Source: Desulfitibacter sp. BRH_c19
GTDB taxonomy: Bacteria > Bacillota > DSM-16504 > Desulfitibacterales > Desulfitibacteraceae
DNA length: 64,000 nucleotides
NCBI GenBank assembly: GCA_001515945.1
Contig: LOER01000003.1
Location: 84,346 to 148,345 of the forward strand
Reading direction: 5' to 3'
Both the position numbers and the translations under genes were made by a program. Positions 1-10,897 of this stretch are shown here, piece by piece. Positions within the stretch are counted from its first letter, which is position 1; each line of letters starts with the position of its first letter. Under the pieces are notes generated by a model that ran no database searches, was not told the origin of the DNA, and worked only from the letters and a program-made list of their open reading frames with translations.

Positions 1-1
1 A

Positions 2-1574
<1,573 letters not shown>

Positions 1575-1575
<1 letters not shown>

Positions 1576-2297
1576 TATTTTTTTCCCCCTTTAAAGAAAA
1601 ATGTTCCTATAAATGCTCCTGTAATAGTTGCAAGTATTATGCTCCATCCAACAGAAAGATAATTGTATAGTACTATGTTAGTTAACCCTGCAATGATTGC
1701 AACAGAGGCTATTTTTATGGATTTTTTCATGCTAGGAATCAGCAGACCTATAAACATAGCGTAAAGTGCAATTCCCATACTAGACTGTAAGACAGGGGGC
1801 ATACCTGCAGCAAGAATCACTCCAAGACCAGTACCTCCAACCCATGCTGCATAAGCTGTAAAATTAAGCCCTATCAGGAAAGGGCCACTTAATTGCCCGG
1901 GCTGTAGTGAAGCTAAGGAAAATGTTTCATCAGTTATTCCAAAACCCACTATTGCCAGTAGTCCATTTTTCATGGGAGCAAATTTTGTTACTAGAGAAGA
2001 ACTCATTAGAAAGTGTCGAAAGTTTAATATAAAAGTGGTAACAACTATTTCTGCAAAGGGAACTCCCATGGCAATAAGGTTTATACCAACAAACTGACTA
2101 GCTCCAGCGAATACAAATAGAGACATGGATAAAGCTTGGAATAATGTCAATCCTGTTGCCTGGGCAAGAACTCCAAAGGTAATTGCAATTGGTATATAAC
2201 CTATTGCAATGGGCAGAGAAGCAACAATACCATCCTTAAGTCCTCTCTGTTTAGAACAGATATCTAGTTCACTTTGCTGTATACTTTTTACTGTCAT
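1575..2297 (-). CDS. azlC: AzlC family branched-chain amino acid exporter, large subunit
   Basis: A 240-residue polytopic membrane protein with the AzlC signature: GIVASLPIAIGYIPIAITFG near residues 23-42, the SLFVFAGASQFVGI segment, and the NFRHFLMSSS segment. It would form the main permease of the AzlCD pair exporting leucine, isoleucine or valine. The gene is first of a two-gene operon on the minus strand, and azlD follows with a one-base overlap. A hairpin at 2343-2368 separates it from the upstream rhomboid gene, so it probably has its own promoter in the short gap 2298-2342. No leucine-responsive leader was recognised. Confidence 0.9.
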
Positions 2298-2342
2298 TTC
2301 TCTTTCCCCGCTCTCACTTCAGTATTCTTCTATGATACAACA

Positions 2343-2368
2343 AAACTACTACCCTTAGGTAGTAGTTT
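2343..2368 (-). terminator. Rho-independent terminator after the rhomboid gene
   Basis: Perfect 11-base inverted repeat (AAACTACTACC / GGTAGTAGTTT) with a four-base loop, two bases after the rhomboid stop. On the minus strand it is followed by TTTTGTTGT. It separates the rhomboid gene from azlCD. Confidence 0.75.
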
Positions 2369-2369
2369 A

Positions 2370-3059
2370 TTAGTTTTTTAAACTATTTCTCATAGATTCT
2401 GGTCTCAGGATAAACCAGAAAGTAGCCCCGCCTACAAAGCCACCTATGTGTGCCCACCAGGCAACCATCTGTCCGGCTCCAAATGCAGTTAAGCCACTTA
2501 GCAGCTGTAAAACAAACCAAAGCACCAAGAATAAAAGTGCGGGAACTCTAGCAATTGTAATGAAAAAGCCTATAGGTACTAGGGCTAGAACCTTTGCCTT
2601 GGGAAAGGCCAAAAAGTATGCTCCCAATACTCCTGCAATGGCACCACTAGCTCCTATAGTAGGGACAGTAGAGGTAGGATTAGTGATTATATGAGCTAAA
2701 TTCCCAATAAATCCTACTGAAAGGTAGAAGAAAATATACTTTAACTTACCTAATTTATCTTCAATATTGTCACCAAAAACCCACAAATAAAGCATATTCC
2801 CGATAATATGTAATGGACTGCCATGAAGGAACATTGAGGAAAACAAGGGTATTACCCACAAGGGTTCATTAAGAAAAAGAGCTGGCAAAAAATTAGTTGT
2901 GTAAACCTGTGGGATTACTCCAAAGTTGTATATTAAAAGCGTTAGTTCCTCTTGTGGGAGACTTAACTGATAAAAAAATACTACTACGTTAATTAAGATC
3001 AAACTAACATTAACGATTGGAAAATTCTCAGCCTTTGTGCTATCTCGTAAAGGTATAAT
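2370..3059 (-). CDS. Rhomboid family intramembrane serine protease, probable ATT start
   Basis: Cleaves transmembrane substrates inside the membrane. The catalytic serine motif GASGAIAG and the histidine segment AHIGGFVGG are both present, with about six hydrophobic helices; the HGSPLHIIGNM stretch is the usual rhomboid TM2 region. The first conventional start is TTG at 3002, but the frame stays open upstream and encodes IIPLRDSTKAENFPIVNVS, the usual N-terminus of clostridial rhomboids, which normally begins MIPLRDS. No ATG, GTG or TTG exists between the upstream stop and that segment, so I place the start at an ATT codon (3059-3057) behind a weak GGATGTGAG site. If non-standard starts are not used, the protein starts at 3002 with 210 residues. 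Confidence 0.88.
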   Translation of the reverse strand: MIPLRDSTKAENFPIVNVSLILINVVVFFYQLSLPQEELTLLIYNFGVIPQVYTTNFLPALFLNEPLWVIPLFSSMFLHGSPLHIIGNMLYLWVFGDNIEDKLGKLKYIFFYLSVGFIGNLAHIITNPTSTVPTIGASGAIAGVLGAYFLAFPKAKVLALVPIGFFITIARVPALLFLVLWFVLQLLSGLTAFGAGQMVAWWAHIGGFVGGATFWFILRPESMRNSLKN

Positions 3060-3174
3060 AATCTCACATCCAATTCTATTGTCTGATTCAAAGCTTCGTT
3101 ACGCAACTATTTTACTATACTACTTATAGATGATACTAGTATTCCCAAAAAGTTCTCCTTAATGTTTCCCTTAG

Positions 3175-3203
3175 TTGCACCATAAAGCTTGTTTTGCTAT
3201 AAT
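3175..3203 (+). promoter_or_regulatory. SigmaA-type promoter of gatCAB
   Basis: TTGCAC (3175-3180) and TATAAT (3198-3203) are separated by exactly 17 bases and lie 50 bases upstream of gatC. It reads away from the rhomboid gene, so the region 3060-3253 is a divergent promoter region. Confidence 0.7.
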
Positions 3204-3253
3204 TAATTAGATATTTTGTCAAAAAATAGCACAACTCTAGAAGGGGTGAAATA

Positions 3254-3538
3254 ATGAGAATAAATAAAAAAGAAGTTGAACATGTTGCTTTATTAGCTAG
3301 ACTTCAATTATCAAAGGCAGAAGCAGATAATTATACAGAACAGTTAAACTCCATACTTGGATGGGTAGAAAAACTAAATCAGTTGGATATTTCCGAGGTA
3401 GAGCCTACATCCCATGTGCTTCCCATGTCAAATGTTTTTAGAGAAGATAAAGTTACTACGTCATTTGGAATAGAAAAAGTGCTGGCAAATGCACCTGATT
3501 CTAAAGAAAACTTTTTTAGGGTCCCTAAGATTGTCTAA
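3254..3538 (+). CDS. gatC: Asp/Glu-tRNA(Asn/Gln) amidotransferase subunit C
   Basis: A 94-residue GatC subunit that wraps around and stabilises the GatA-GatB interface of the glutamine-dependent amidotransferase. The sequence shows the family pattern VEHVALLARLQLS (residues 8-20) and the conserved end REDKVTTSFGIEKVLANAPDS...FFRVPKIV. A ribosome binding site GAAGGGGTG precedes the ATG. It is the first gene of gatCAB, a standard order in Firmicutes that lack a glutaminyl- and/or asparaginyl-tRNA synthetase. Confidence 0.97.
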   Translation: MRINKKEVEHVALLARLQLSKAEADNYTEQLNSILGWVEKLNQLDISEVEPTSHVLPMSNVFREDKVTTSFGIEKVLANAPDSKENFFRVPKIV

Positions 3539-3553
3539 ATAGGAGGTATGGGT

Positions 3554-5017
3554 ATGGAGTTATATAATTATACCATCACAGAAATACAAGATAAATTAAA
3601 AAGTAATGAAATAAGCGTTACAGATGTTACAAAATCTGTTTTGAAAAGAATTGAAAAAAGTGATAGTAAGGTAAAAGCATATATAGAAGTTACTGGAGAA
3701 AAAGCACTTCAGGCAGCGAAAGAAATCGACGATGAAATACATAGTGAGAAGAAGCTATCTCCGCTAGCCGGTATTCCAATGGCTATAAAAGACAATATGT
3801 GTATAGATGGAATAAAAACCACATGTGGCTCCAAGATCCTTGAAAACTTTGTGTCTCCATATAATGCTACTGTTATAGAGAAACTTAACGCACAAAAAGC
3901 TATCCTTTTAGGTAAGCTGAATATGGATGAGTTTGCAATGGGTTCTTCTACAGAAAACTCAGCATTTTTCAAAACCTGCAACCCATGGGACTTAAAAAAG
4001 GTCCCGGGAGGTTCAAGTGGAGGTTCAGCTGCTAGTGTTGCATCTGATGAGGCTTTCTTTGCACTTGGTTCAGATACTGGTGGAAGTATTCGGCAGCCTG
4101 CTTCATTTTGCGGAGTTGTGGGACTTAAACCTACTTATGGCAGGGTATCGAGATATGGATTGGTAGCTTATGCATCATCCCTAGATCAGATTGGACCAAT
4201 TACAAAGAGTGTAGAAGATGCAGCTATTGTTTTAGAAACTATTGCTGGACAAGATCCATTTGATTCTACTTCTGCTAATATTCCAGTTGACAATTATCGT
4301 AAAAATCTAAAAGAGGGTATCAAGGGTCTAAAAGTTGGCATACCCAAAGAATACTTTCCAGATGAACTTAACCCTCAGGTTAAGGATGTTGTGATGAAGG
4401 CTGCAGCAGATCTAGAGAGTATGGGTGCTTTAGTGGAGGAATGCAGTTTACCACATACTGAGCATGCCCTAACTGCATATTACATAATAGCTCCAGCAGA
4501 GGCAAGTTCTAATCTTGCTAGATTTGATGGTGTTCGTTATGGGTATAGGACTCCTGTTGCAGATGATTTATTAACCATGTATCGCAAGACACGTCAAGAA
4601 GGCTTCGGTACTGAAGTTAAAAGAAGAATTATTATGGGAACCTACGTTTTAAGTTCTGGATACTATGATGCTTACTATTTACGTGCCCTTAAAGTAAGAA
4701 CACTTGTTAAAAATGATTTAAATAAGGCTTTCCAAAAATATGACTGTTTACTAACGCCAACATCCCCAACTGTTGCCTTTAATTTAGGTGAAAAGATTAA
4801 TGATCCATTATCAATGTATCTAGCAGATTTATTTACAATACCTGCAAACATGGCAGGCATCCCAGCTATTTCGGTTCCGTGTGGTTTTAGCAATGGGTTA
4901 CCTGTGGGACTACAGTTAATGGGTAAGCCATTTGATGAAAGTACAATTCTCAAGGCTGCTTATGCATATGAACAGAATAACAGTTGGTATAAAAGCAAGC
5001 CAAGTATAGAAGATTAA
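3554..5017 (+). CDS. gatA: Asp/Glu-tRNA(Asn/Gln) amidotransferase subunit A
   Basis: Amidase-signature subunit that hydrolyses glutamine and feeds ammonia to GatB. The Ser-cisSer-Lys machinery is visible: the lysine in MAIKDNM (about residue 78) and the serines in [10 protein letters not shown] followed by [22 protein letters not shown] at 3541-3546 leaves seven bases to the ATG at 3554 but only one base to the ATG at 3548, so I take 3554 ([10 protein letters not shown]). Full length, 487 residues, 15 bases downstream of gatC and 21 upstream of the chosen gatB start. Confidence 0.97.
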   Translation: MELYNYTITEIQDKLKSNEISVTDVTKSVLKRIEKSDSKVKAYIEVTGEKALQAAKEIDDEIHSEKKLSPLAGIPMAIKDNMCIDGIKTTCGSKILENFVSPYNATVIEKLNAQKAILLGKLNMDEFAMGSSTENSAFFKTCNPWDLKKVPGGSSGGSAASVASDEAFFALGSDTGGSIRQPASFCGVVGLKPTYGRVSRYGLVAYASSLDQIGPITKSVEDAAIVLETIAGQDPFDSTSANIPVDNYRKNLKEGIKGLKVGIPKEYFPDELNPQVKDVVMKAAADLESMGALVEECSLPHTEHALTAYYIIAPAEASSNLARFDGVRYGYRTPVADDLLTMYRKTRQEGFGTEVKRRIIMGTYVLSSGYYDAYYLRALKVRTLVKNDLNKAFQKYDCLLTPTSPTVAFNLGEKINDPLSMYLADLFTIPANMAGIPAISVPCGFSNGLPVGLQLMGKPFDESTILKAAYAYEQNNSWYKSKPSIED

Positions 5018-5038
5018 TCAGGGTTGGGAGTGATGATA

Positions 5039-6481
5039 ATGTATGAAACTGTTATAGGACTTGAGGTACATGTAGAATTAAAAACTAAAAGTAAGATATT
5101 TTGTGGTTGTAGTACTGAGTTTGGTGCCAAGGCTAATACTCAGGTATGTCCTGTTTGCCTAGGAATGCCTGGTGTATTGCCTGTCCTTAATAAAAAGGTG
5201 GTAGAATATGCGGTTTTAGCTGGTGTGAGCCTGAATTGTAAGATTGCAGGATATAGTAAGCTAGATAGGAAAAATTACTTTTATCCCGATCTACCAAAAG
5301 CTTATCAGATTAGTCAGTACGATTTGCCCCTTTGCCAGGATGGTTATTTAGAAATTGAAACAGAGAATACAGTAAAGAGAATTGGAATTACCAGGATACA
5401 TATTGAAGAGGATGCGAGTAAATTAACCCATGAAGGAGATACCATTTCCCAATCAGAAACTACATTGGTTGATTTTAATAGAGGTGGCGTTCCATTGATA
5501 GAAATAGTTTCTGAGCCTGACCTAAGGTCTCCAGAAGAAGCAGTAGAATATTTGGCCAATCTTAAAGCAATTCTGCAATATATAGATATATCTGATTGTA
5601 AAATGGAAGAAGGTTCTTTACGGTGTGATGGAAATATATCCATTAGACTTCGTGGGTCAGAAGATTATGGGACTAGAAGCGAGATAAAGAATATTAACTC
5701 CTTTAAAACCTTACAAAAAGCACTAGAGTATGAAATAGAAAGACAGAAAAATCTCTTAAATGCGGGAGAAAGAATAATACAGGAGACTAGAACCTGGGAT
5801 GATGGGAGAGGTATAACACTTCCATTAAGAAGTAAAGAAGAGGCTCATGACTATAGGTACTTTCCGGAACCAGACTTGGTTTCTATAAAGGTTGATAATA
5901 AGTGGTTAGATAGGATTAAACTTTCTCTCCCCGAATTGCCAGAGGCGAAAAGGGCCCGATTTATAGAAACATTTGGGCTCCCTGTCTATGATGCTGAGGT
6001 CCTTACTAAGGATAAAGGATTGGCGCAATACTTTGAAGAAGGTCTTAAGACCTATAATAACCCTAAAAAGCTTAGCAACTGGATAATGGCTGATTTTTTA
6101 AGGCTCCTCAATGTTGAACAAATGCCTGTTAGCAAAAGCTTAGTCAAACCAGAACAAATGGCAGAGTTATTAAATATGATAGAAAAAGGAATTATTAGTG
6201 GAAAGATAGCTAAAGATGTTTTTGAAAATATGTTTAAAACCGGAAAAGATCCCTATGAAATAGTAAAAGAGCAAGGGTTAGGTCAGATTAGTGATGAAAA
6301 TAAATTAAAGGAAATAATAGATAAGGTAATTGTTAACAATCCGAAATCTGTTGAGGACTATTTTGCTGGAAAAGAAAAAGCATTGGGCTACATGGTGGGT
6401 CAGATAATGAAAGAAACTAAGGGTCAAGCAAATCCACAATTGGTTAATACCATTTTAAAAAGCAGTTTAAAAATTAACTAA
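5039..6481 (+). CDS. gatB: Asp/Glu-tRNA(Asn/Gln) amidotransferase subunit B
   Basis: Kinase-type subunit that phosphorylates misacylated Glu-tRNA(Gln) or Asp-tRNA(Asn) and transfers ammonia. It begins [14 protein letters not shown], the usual GatB N-terminus, and carries the zinc-type cysteines in IFCGCS...[11 protein letters not shown], the [10 protein letters not shown] motif and the C-terminal helical YqeY-like tail. The frame is open from a TTG at 5024, but GGGAG at 5026-5030 fits the ATG at 5039 (8-base spacing) and not the ATG at 5033. Length 480 residues is normal. Last gene of the operon; a terminator follows. Confidence 0.97.
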   Translation: MYETVIGLEVHVELKTKSKIFCGCSTEFGAKANTQVCPVCLGMPGVLPVLNKKVVEYAVLAGVSLNCKIAGYSKLDRKNYFYPDLPKAYQISQYDLPLCQDGYLEIETENTVKRIGITRIHIEEDASKLTHEGDTISQSETTLVDFNRGGVPLIEIVSEPDLRSPEEAVEYLANLKAILQYIDISDCKMEEGSLRCDGNISIRLRGSEDYGTRSEIKNINSFKTLQKALEYEIERQKNLLNAGERIIQETRTWDDGRGITLPLRSKEEAHDYRYFPEPDLVSIKVDNKWLDRIKLSLPELPEAKRARFIETFGLPVYDAEVLTKDKGLAQYFEEGLKTYNNPKKLSNWIMADFLRLLNVEQMPVSKSLVKPEQMAELLNMIEKGIISGKIAKDVFENMFKTGKDPYEIVKEQGLGQISDENKLKEIIDKVIVNNPKSVEDYFAGKEKALGYMVGQIMKETKGQANPQLVNTILKSSLKIN

Positions 6482-6509
6482 TAATATTTTTTCCTCTTAT
6501 AATTATAGT

Positions 6510-6544
6510 GCAAATCAAAAATAATATTAACAGGATTTGCTTTT
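6510..6544 (+). terminator. Probable terminator of gatCAB
   Basis: GCAAATC (6510-6516) pairs with GATTTGC (6534-6540), followed immediately by TTTT. The stem is short with a 17-base loop, so it may be weak. Confidence 0.5.
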
Positions 6545-6570
6545 AAAAAATTATAGGAGGTTTTTCAAAG

Positions 6571-6939
6571 ATGGTTGATCATAGGAAGAGTAGCTTTGCA
6601 GCTACAGATGAGAGACTAAAAGGGATGCGAGATGCTGATTACTATGGTGGAGTCGTTGTAGATCCCATGCCTGTTACACCAGGTGAAGAAATAACATTTT
6701 TATATTATGGATTATTAGCAAATGATGGGGCAGATCAGGTCTATATGCATTGTGGATACGGTAGCCCAAAAAACTGGAATCAAACTAAGGACATTAGATT
6801 GGAAAGGACCGCCAGAGGTTGGGCAAAGACTATTCCGGTAGAAGATAAAGATAGATTCAATTTTTGCTTCAAAGATAGTGCAGACAACTGGGATAATAAT
6901 AATGGATTAAACTGGACATTTGAAATTCATAATGGATAA
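6571..6939 (+). CDS. Stand-alone starch-binding (CBM25/53-like) protein
   Basis: A 122-residue cytoplasmic protein with no signal peptide, made almost entirely of one beta-sandwich carbohydrate-binding module. The family features are visible: VTPGEEITFLYYGLL (about 36-50), VYMHCGYGSPKNW (about 57-69), and the C-terminal FCFKDSADNWDNNNGLNW with its tryptophans and the WDNN motif. Such modules bind alpha-1,4-glucans. AGGAGG precedes the ATG by ten bases, and the gene has its own strong terminator. It sits directly upstream of a GT4 glycosyltransferase and a glucan cluster, so a scaffold or granule-binding role in glycogen-like polymer metabolism is likely but inferred. The exact CBM family number is uncertain. 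Confidence 0.8.
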   Translation: MVDHRKSSFAATDERLKGMRDADYYGGVVVDPMPVTPGEEITFLYYGLLANDGADQVYMHCGYGSPKNWNQTKDIRLERTARGWAKTIPVEDKDRFNFCFKDSADNWDNNNGLNWTFEIHNG

Positions 6940-6967
6940 AAGCGAGGGAAACTTCGCTTTTTTTTTG
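6939..6967 (+). terminator. Strong terminator after the starch-binding protein
   Basis: AAAGCGA / TCGCTTT stem with a GGGAAAC-type loop followed by nine T residues. It begins at the stop codon, so the small protein can be made independently of the glycosyltransferase gene downstream. Confidence 0.85.
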
Positions 6968-7045
6968 CCAAAAAATAGGATTTGCCGGATAAAAAAACCT
7001 TCCTTCTCAAACAATATACTATACATGAGTTGGGAGGTTTGAGGA

Positions 7046-8326
7046 TTGAAAATTCTAATGTTGTCATGGGAATATCCACCTCAAAGTGTGGGTGGTCTTG
7101 CTAGACATGTTAAAGATTTATCTCTGGCACTCGCTAATAAAGGTAACGAAGTACATATATTGACAAGGGGTGCTGAAGAAGCTCCATTTTATGAAGAAAA
7201 TCAGGGAATCCATATTCACAGGGTATACTCACTTCCACTACAGACTCCAGATTTTATGCATTGGGTAAACCAATTAAACTTTGCTCTTGTAGAAAAAGGA
7301 GTAGAAGTTTTAAATGAAGATGGTTTTGATATTATTCATGCTCATGATTGGCTTGTAGCATATGTTGCGAGAGTTTTAAAACATTCTTATAAACTTCCTT
7401 TGATTGCTACTATTCATGCTACAGAGGCAGGGCGGAACCAAGGTTTACACTCTCCACTTCAGAATTTTATTCATAGTATTGAATGGTTTCTTAGTTACGA
7501 GTCATGGAAGCTAATAGTGTGTAGCAATCATATGGAAGGGGAAGTTAAAGGTTTATTTGGTATACCCCAGGATAAAGTTGAAAAGATACCCAATGGTGTC
7601 TATGTGAAGCAGTTTGCTGAAATACATAGCCAAAACATTGAATTTAGTAAAACTGTTCAAAATATCGTAAATGAAAATGAAAAAATGATTTTTTTCGTAG
7701 GCAGACTTGTCCGGGAAAAAGGAGTTCATGTATTGATTGACTCCATTCCTCTAATTATTCGTGAGGTACCAGATATTAAACTAGTTATAGCTGGATCTGG
7801 TCCCATGGAAGGGCAATTAAACCATCAAATTATAAGAATGGGCTTAGAAAAAAATGTAAAGCTTACAGGCTATGTAGATGATGATTTGCTCAAGCAGTTC
7901 TACAGAAGAGCAGATGTCGCTATATTTCCAAGTCTTTATGAGCCGTTTGGGATAGTTGCGTTAGAAGCAATGGCTTCAGCAACCCCTGTAATTGTTTCAG
8001 ATACTGGAGGTTTAAGTGAAATAGTCAAGCATGGTGAAAATGGATTAAAATTTACTCCAGGGAATCCGAATTCCCTTGCAAATCAGGTAAAAGTAATATT
8101 AAGAGACGAGAAATTTGCACAAAAATTAGCAGGAACTGCAAGTGAAAATGTAATTAGCAAATATGACTGGTCATCAATTGCAGAAAAGACTCATGCAGTA
8201 TATGAGAGTATAAAAGAAGAATATGAAAAGAGTGACTGGTACCTGGAAAAGAACCTACCAAAAAAATTAATTGTATCACCAACATTAAATGTATCAAGGA
8301 ATACACCATCAAACTTACTAAATTAG
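7046..8326 (+). CDS. GT4 family glycosyltransferase (glycogen synthase-like)
   Basis: A 426-residue GT-B fold enzyme. The N-terminus MLSWEYPPQSVGGLARHV is the glycine-rich acceptor-domain loop typical of bacterial GT4 alpha-glucan synthases, and the C-terminal donor-binding motif SLYEPFGIVALEAMA (about 295-309) has the E-x7-E pair that binds the nucleotide sugar. FFVGRLVREKGVHVL marks the start of the second Rossmann domain. Translation starts at TTG 7046 with GGGAGG eight bases upstream. The sugar donor cannot be read from sequence. Location between a starch-binding protein and a sugar nucleotidyltransferase favours alpha-glucan elongation, either classical or of the maltose-1-phosphate type. 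The gene downstream starts 12 bases later, so the two are co-transcribed. Confidence 0.85.
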   Translation: MKILMLSWEYPPQSVGGLARHVKDLSLALANKGNEVHILTRGAEEAPFYEENQGIHIHRVYSLPLQTPDFMHWVNQLNFALVEKGVEVLNEDGFDIIHAHDWLVAYVARVLKHSYKLPLIATIHATEAGRNQGLHSPLQNFIHSIEWFLSYESWKLIVCSNHMEGEVKGLFGIPQDKVEKIPNGVYVKQFAEIHSQNIEFSKTVQNIVNENEKMIFFVGRLVREKGVHVLIDSIPLIIREVPDIKLVIAGSGPMEGQLNHQIIRMGLEKNVKLTGYVDDDLLKQFYRRADVAIFPSLYEPFGIVALEAMASATPVIVSDTGGLSEIVKHGENGLKFTPGNPNSLANQVKVILRDEKFAQKLAGTASENVISKYDWSSIAEKTHAVYESIKEEYEKSDWYLEKNLPKKLIVSPTLNVSRNTPSNLLN

Positions 8327-8338
8327 GAGGTAGCTATT

Positions 8339-10810
8339 TTGAAGGCAATTATCATGGCAGGTGGTGAAGGGTCTAGGCTAAGACCATTAACCTGTGACAG
8401 ACCCAAACCAATGGTTCCAGTAGGAAACAGGCCGGTAATGGAGTATGCAATAGAATTGCTTAAAAAGCTTAATATTACAGAAATTGGAGTAACATTACAG
8501 TACTTACCACAGCATATTACAGACTACTTTGGAGATGGAAAACAGTGGGGTGTCAACTTACACTACTTTATTGAAGATGTTCCTCTTGGTACAGCAGGTA
8601 GTGTAAAGAATGCAGGTTCATTTTTGGATGAGACGTTTTTAGTAGTTAGTGGAGATGCTCTAACAGATTTAAACCTCCAAGAGGCAATAGTTTTTCATAG
8701 ACAAAAGAAATCGCTTGCCACCATTGTACTGACAGCAGTAACTAATCCCCTTGAGTATGGGGTTGTCATTACAAATCCAGATGGAAGTATTGAACGGTTT
8801 CTTGAAAAACCAGGCTGGGGTGAAGTTTTTAGTGATTGGGTAAATACAGGTATTTATGTTCTAGAACCAGAAGCACTTGATTATTTTGAAATGGGGCAGA
8901 AATTTGATTTTAGTAAAGATTTATTTCCTTTACTTTTAAAAAACAAGGAATCCATGTTTGGATGTTTGTTAGAAGGCTACTGGTGTGATATAGGCAATCT
9001 GGAACAATATTTACAATCTCATAAAGATATTTTAGCTGGCAAGGTAGATGTCAACCCCAAGGGCACCTTAATTAAAGGAACCCTAAATGGAGAAGTAGCA
9101 GCTAACAAAGCAAATTCTGTACGCATTAATGGGCCTGTGCTGATTGGTGATAACTGCAGGTTAGGAGCTGGTGTACGCCTTGAACCTTTTACTATATTAG
9201 GGGATAATGTGATAATTGAAGATGAAGTGACAATAAAGCGAACTGTAATTTGGAACAATGTATATATTGGTAAGAAGACATCTCTAAGTGGAGCCTTAAT
9301 TGGCAATAGGGTTACGATTAAAGATAATGTTACAATCCTACAGGATGCTGCCATAGGTGATGGAACAAATATAAACTCAAGGAGCACAATTAAGCCCGGG
9401 GTAAAAATATGGCCATTTAAGACAGTAAACACAGGAGCAATTGTGTCAGAAAGCTTGGTCTGGGGAGAAAAGGCTAATAGAAACTTATTTGGAATTGAAG
9501 GAATTCCAGGATTAACCAACTGGGACATAACCCCTGAGCTTGCTGCAAAGCTGGGAGCGTCCTACGGTAGTGTTCTCAAAAAGGAGCATCAGGTAGCTGT
9601 TAGCTGTGATGGCAAGCTGGTAACTAAAATGTTAAAAGGATCCTTTGTTTCTGGTCTCATGTCCACAGGAGTTAAGGTATCAGATCTAGGAGATTTAACA
9701 ATGCCCATACATCGGTTTGCTGTTAGGGGAATTGGCGCCCAAGGCGGGGTGCATATTAAGATTGATCACAATAGTCTAGATAAATGCTGGCTTCAGTTTG
9801 TAGACTGTAAGGGAATAAATATAAATAGAGATGTGGAAAGAAAAATTGAAGGAACTTACATAAGAGAGGACTTTAGAAGAGTCCAGGAAGGGGAGATTGG
9901 AGAAACTGTACTAATGCAGCACTCTATTTCTTCATACCTTGACAATCTAATGAATAGCATTGATTTTGATAAAATAGGGCAAAGAGATTTAAAACTGTTA
10001 GTAAATACCAGAGGAGCAGTAATGAAGAACCTCTTCCAGGAGTTGTCGAGCCGGCTAAAGTGTGATTTCCAATACGTTAATAATGATCATCTTGAAGATA
10101 AAAGCTTTAAAAAGCAGATATTAATGTCAGATGAAATGTCCAAGGAGATTACAGATACAGGTATGGATTTTGGTATTATTCTTGATGCAAATGGCGAGAG
10201 AATAATACTCATTGATAACCACGGCAGGCGAATTGATGAACATTTGTTTACTGTACTTATGGCTCTTGTGCTTTTTAAAGCAAATAAGGGGGGAACAGTA
10301 GTTGTTCCTGTAACAGCTTCGGAAACAATTGAGAAGATTGGAGAAGAATACAACGGTAAGGTTATTAGAACTAAAACGGCACCATGGGCAGTAATGAGTG
10401 AGCTCTTAAGAGAAGAGATCGCTAAATTACAAAAGCCCTATTCCCAATTTTTTATGCAAAATGACTCTCTTTATGCAGCAGTTATGCTGATGGATTTTAT
10501 AGTAAAGGAAAATATAAGCCTTGCAGATTTAATAAACGAAATTCCGGACTTTCATTTAGAGGTGAAAACTGCTAATTGTCCATGGGAGCAAAAGGGCAGA
10601 ATAATGAGGGCATTAATAAGTGAAGTCACGGAATATCCAGTTGAGCTAATTGATGGAGTAAAAATTAGACATGAAAAAGGCTGGGCGCTTGTACTACCCC
10701 ATTGTGAAGAGCCGCAGTATAATATATACACAGAAGGCTTATCACAAGAGATAGCTGAAGAATTAGGTGTATTTTATCAGGATAAAATACAAAGAATGCT
10801 ACAAACATAA
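8339..10810 (+). CDS. Sugar-phosphate nucleotidyltransferase fused to a degenerate phosphohexomutase domain
   Basis: An 823-residue three-part fusion. Residues 1-230 are a nucleotidyltransferase with the pyrophosphorylase loop [23 protein letters not shown]. About 245-370 is a left-handed beta-helix of hexapeptide repeats. About 380-820 matches the phosphoglucomutase/phosphomannomutase fold. The mutase part looks inactive: [10 protein letters not shown] stands where the phosphoserine motif TASHNP is expected, and LDANGER where the metal-binding DxDxDR motif is expected. Such fusions are usually annotated as mannose-1-phosphate guanylyltransferase, but neighbours suggest it serves alpha-glucan synthesis or its regulation. 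Start is TTG 8339 with AGGAGG eight bases upstream. The substrate specificity is unknown. Confidence 0.85.
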   Translation: MKAIIMAGGEGSRLRPLTCDRPKPMVPVGNRPVMEYAIELLKKLNITEIGVTLQYLPQHITDYFGDGKQWGVNLHYFIEDVPLGTAGSVKNAGSFLDETFLVVSGDALTDLNLQEAIVFHRQKKSLATIVLTAVTNPLEYGVVITNPDGSIERFLEKPGWGEVFSDWVNTGIYVLEPEALDYFEMGQKFDFSKDLFPLLLKNKESMFGCLLEGYWCDIGNLEQYLQSHKDILAGKVDVNPKGTLIKGTLNGEVAANKANSVRINGPVLIGDNCRLGAGVRLEPFTILGDNVIIEDEVTIKRTVIWNNVYIGKKTSLSGALIGNRVTIKDNVTILQDAAIGDGTNINSRSTIKPGVKIWPFKTVNTGAIVSESLVWGEKANRNLFGIEGIPGLTNWDITPELAAKLGASYGSVLKKEHQVAVSCDGKLVTKMLKGSFVSGLMSTGVKVSDLGDLTMPIHRFAVRGIGAQGGVHIKIDHNSLDKCWLQFVDCKGININRDVERKIEGTYIREDFRRVQEGEIGETVLMQHSISSYLDNLMNSIDFDKIGQRDLKLLVNTRGAVMKNLFQELSSRLKCDFQYVNNDHLEDKSFKKQILMSDEMSKEITDTGMDFGIILDANGERIILIDNHGRRIDEHLFTVLMALVLFKANKGGTVVVPVTASETIEKIGEEYNGKVIRTKTAPWAVMSELLREEIAKLQKPYSQFFMQNDSLYAAVMLMDFIVKENISLADLINEIPDFHLEVKTANCPWEQKGRIMRALISEVTEYPVELIDGVKIRHEKGWALVLPHCEEPQYNIYTEGLSQEIAEELGVFYQDKIQRMLQT

Positions 10811-10830
10811 AATAAAACAAAAAATAAAAC

Positions 10831-10869
10831 AAAGGCTATGGATCTAATTGATTAATCCATAGCCTTTTA
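10831..10869. terminator. Bidirectional terminator between converging glucan genes
   Basis: Perfect 13-base inverted repeat AAAGGCTATGGAT / ATCCATAGCCTTT with an 11-base loop, A-rich on the left and T-rich on the right. It can terminate the nucleotidyltransferase gene and the convergent GH57 gene. Confidence 0.85.
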
Positions 10870-10897
10870 ATATGTGAGAATAACAACAATCTATTAC

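Noticed and set aside
2298..3253. T-box or leucine-responsive leader before azlC or gatCAB
   Set aside because: No T-box core (AGGGTGGNACCGCG-like) and no specifier stem are visible on either strand.
9019..9528. 169-codon minus-strand frame inside the nucleotidyltransferase fusion gene
   Set aside because: It lies wholly opposite the hexapeptide repeat region, whose codon regularity creates long antisense frames. No ribosome binding site and no family resemblance.
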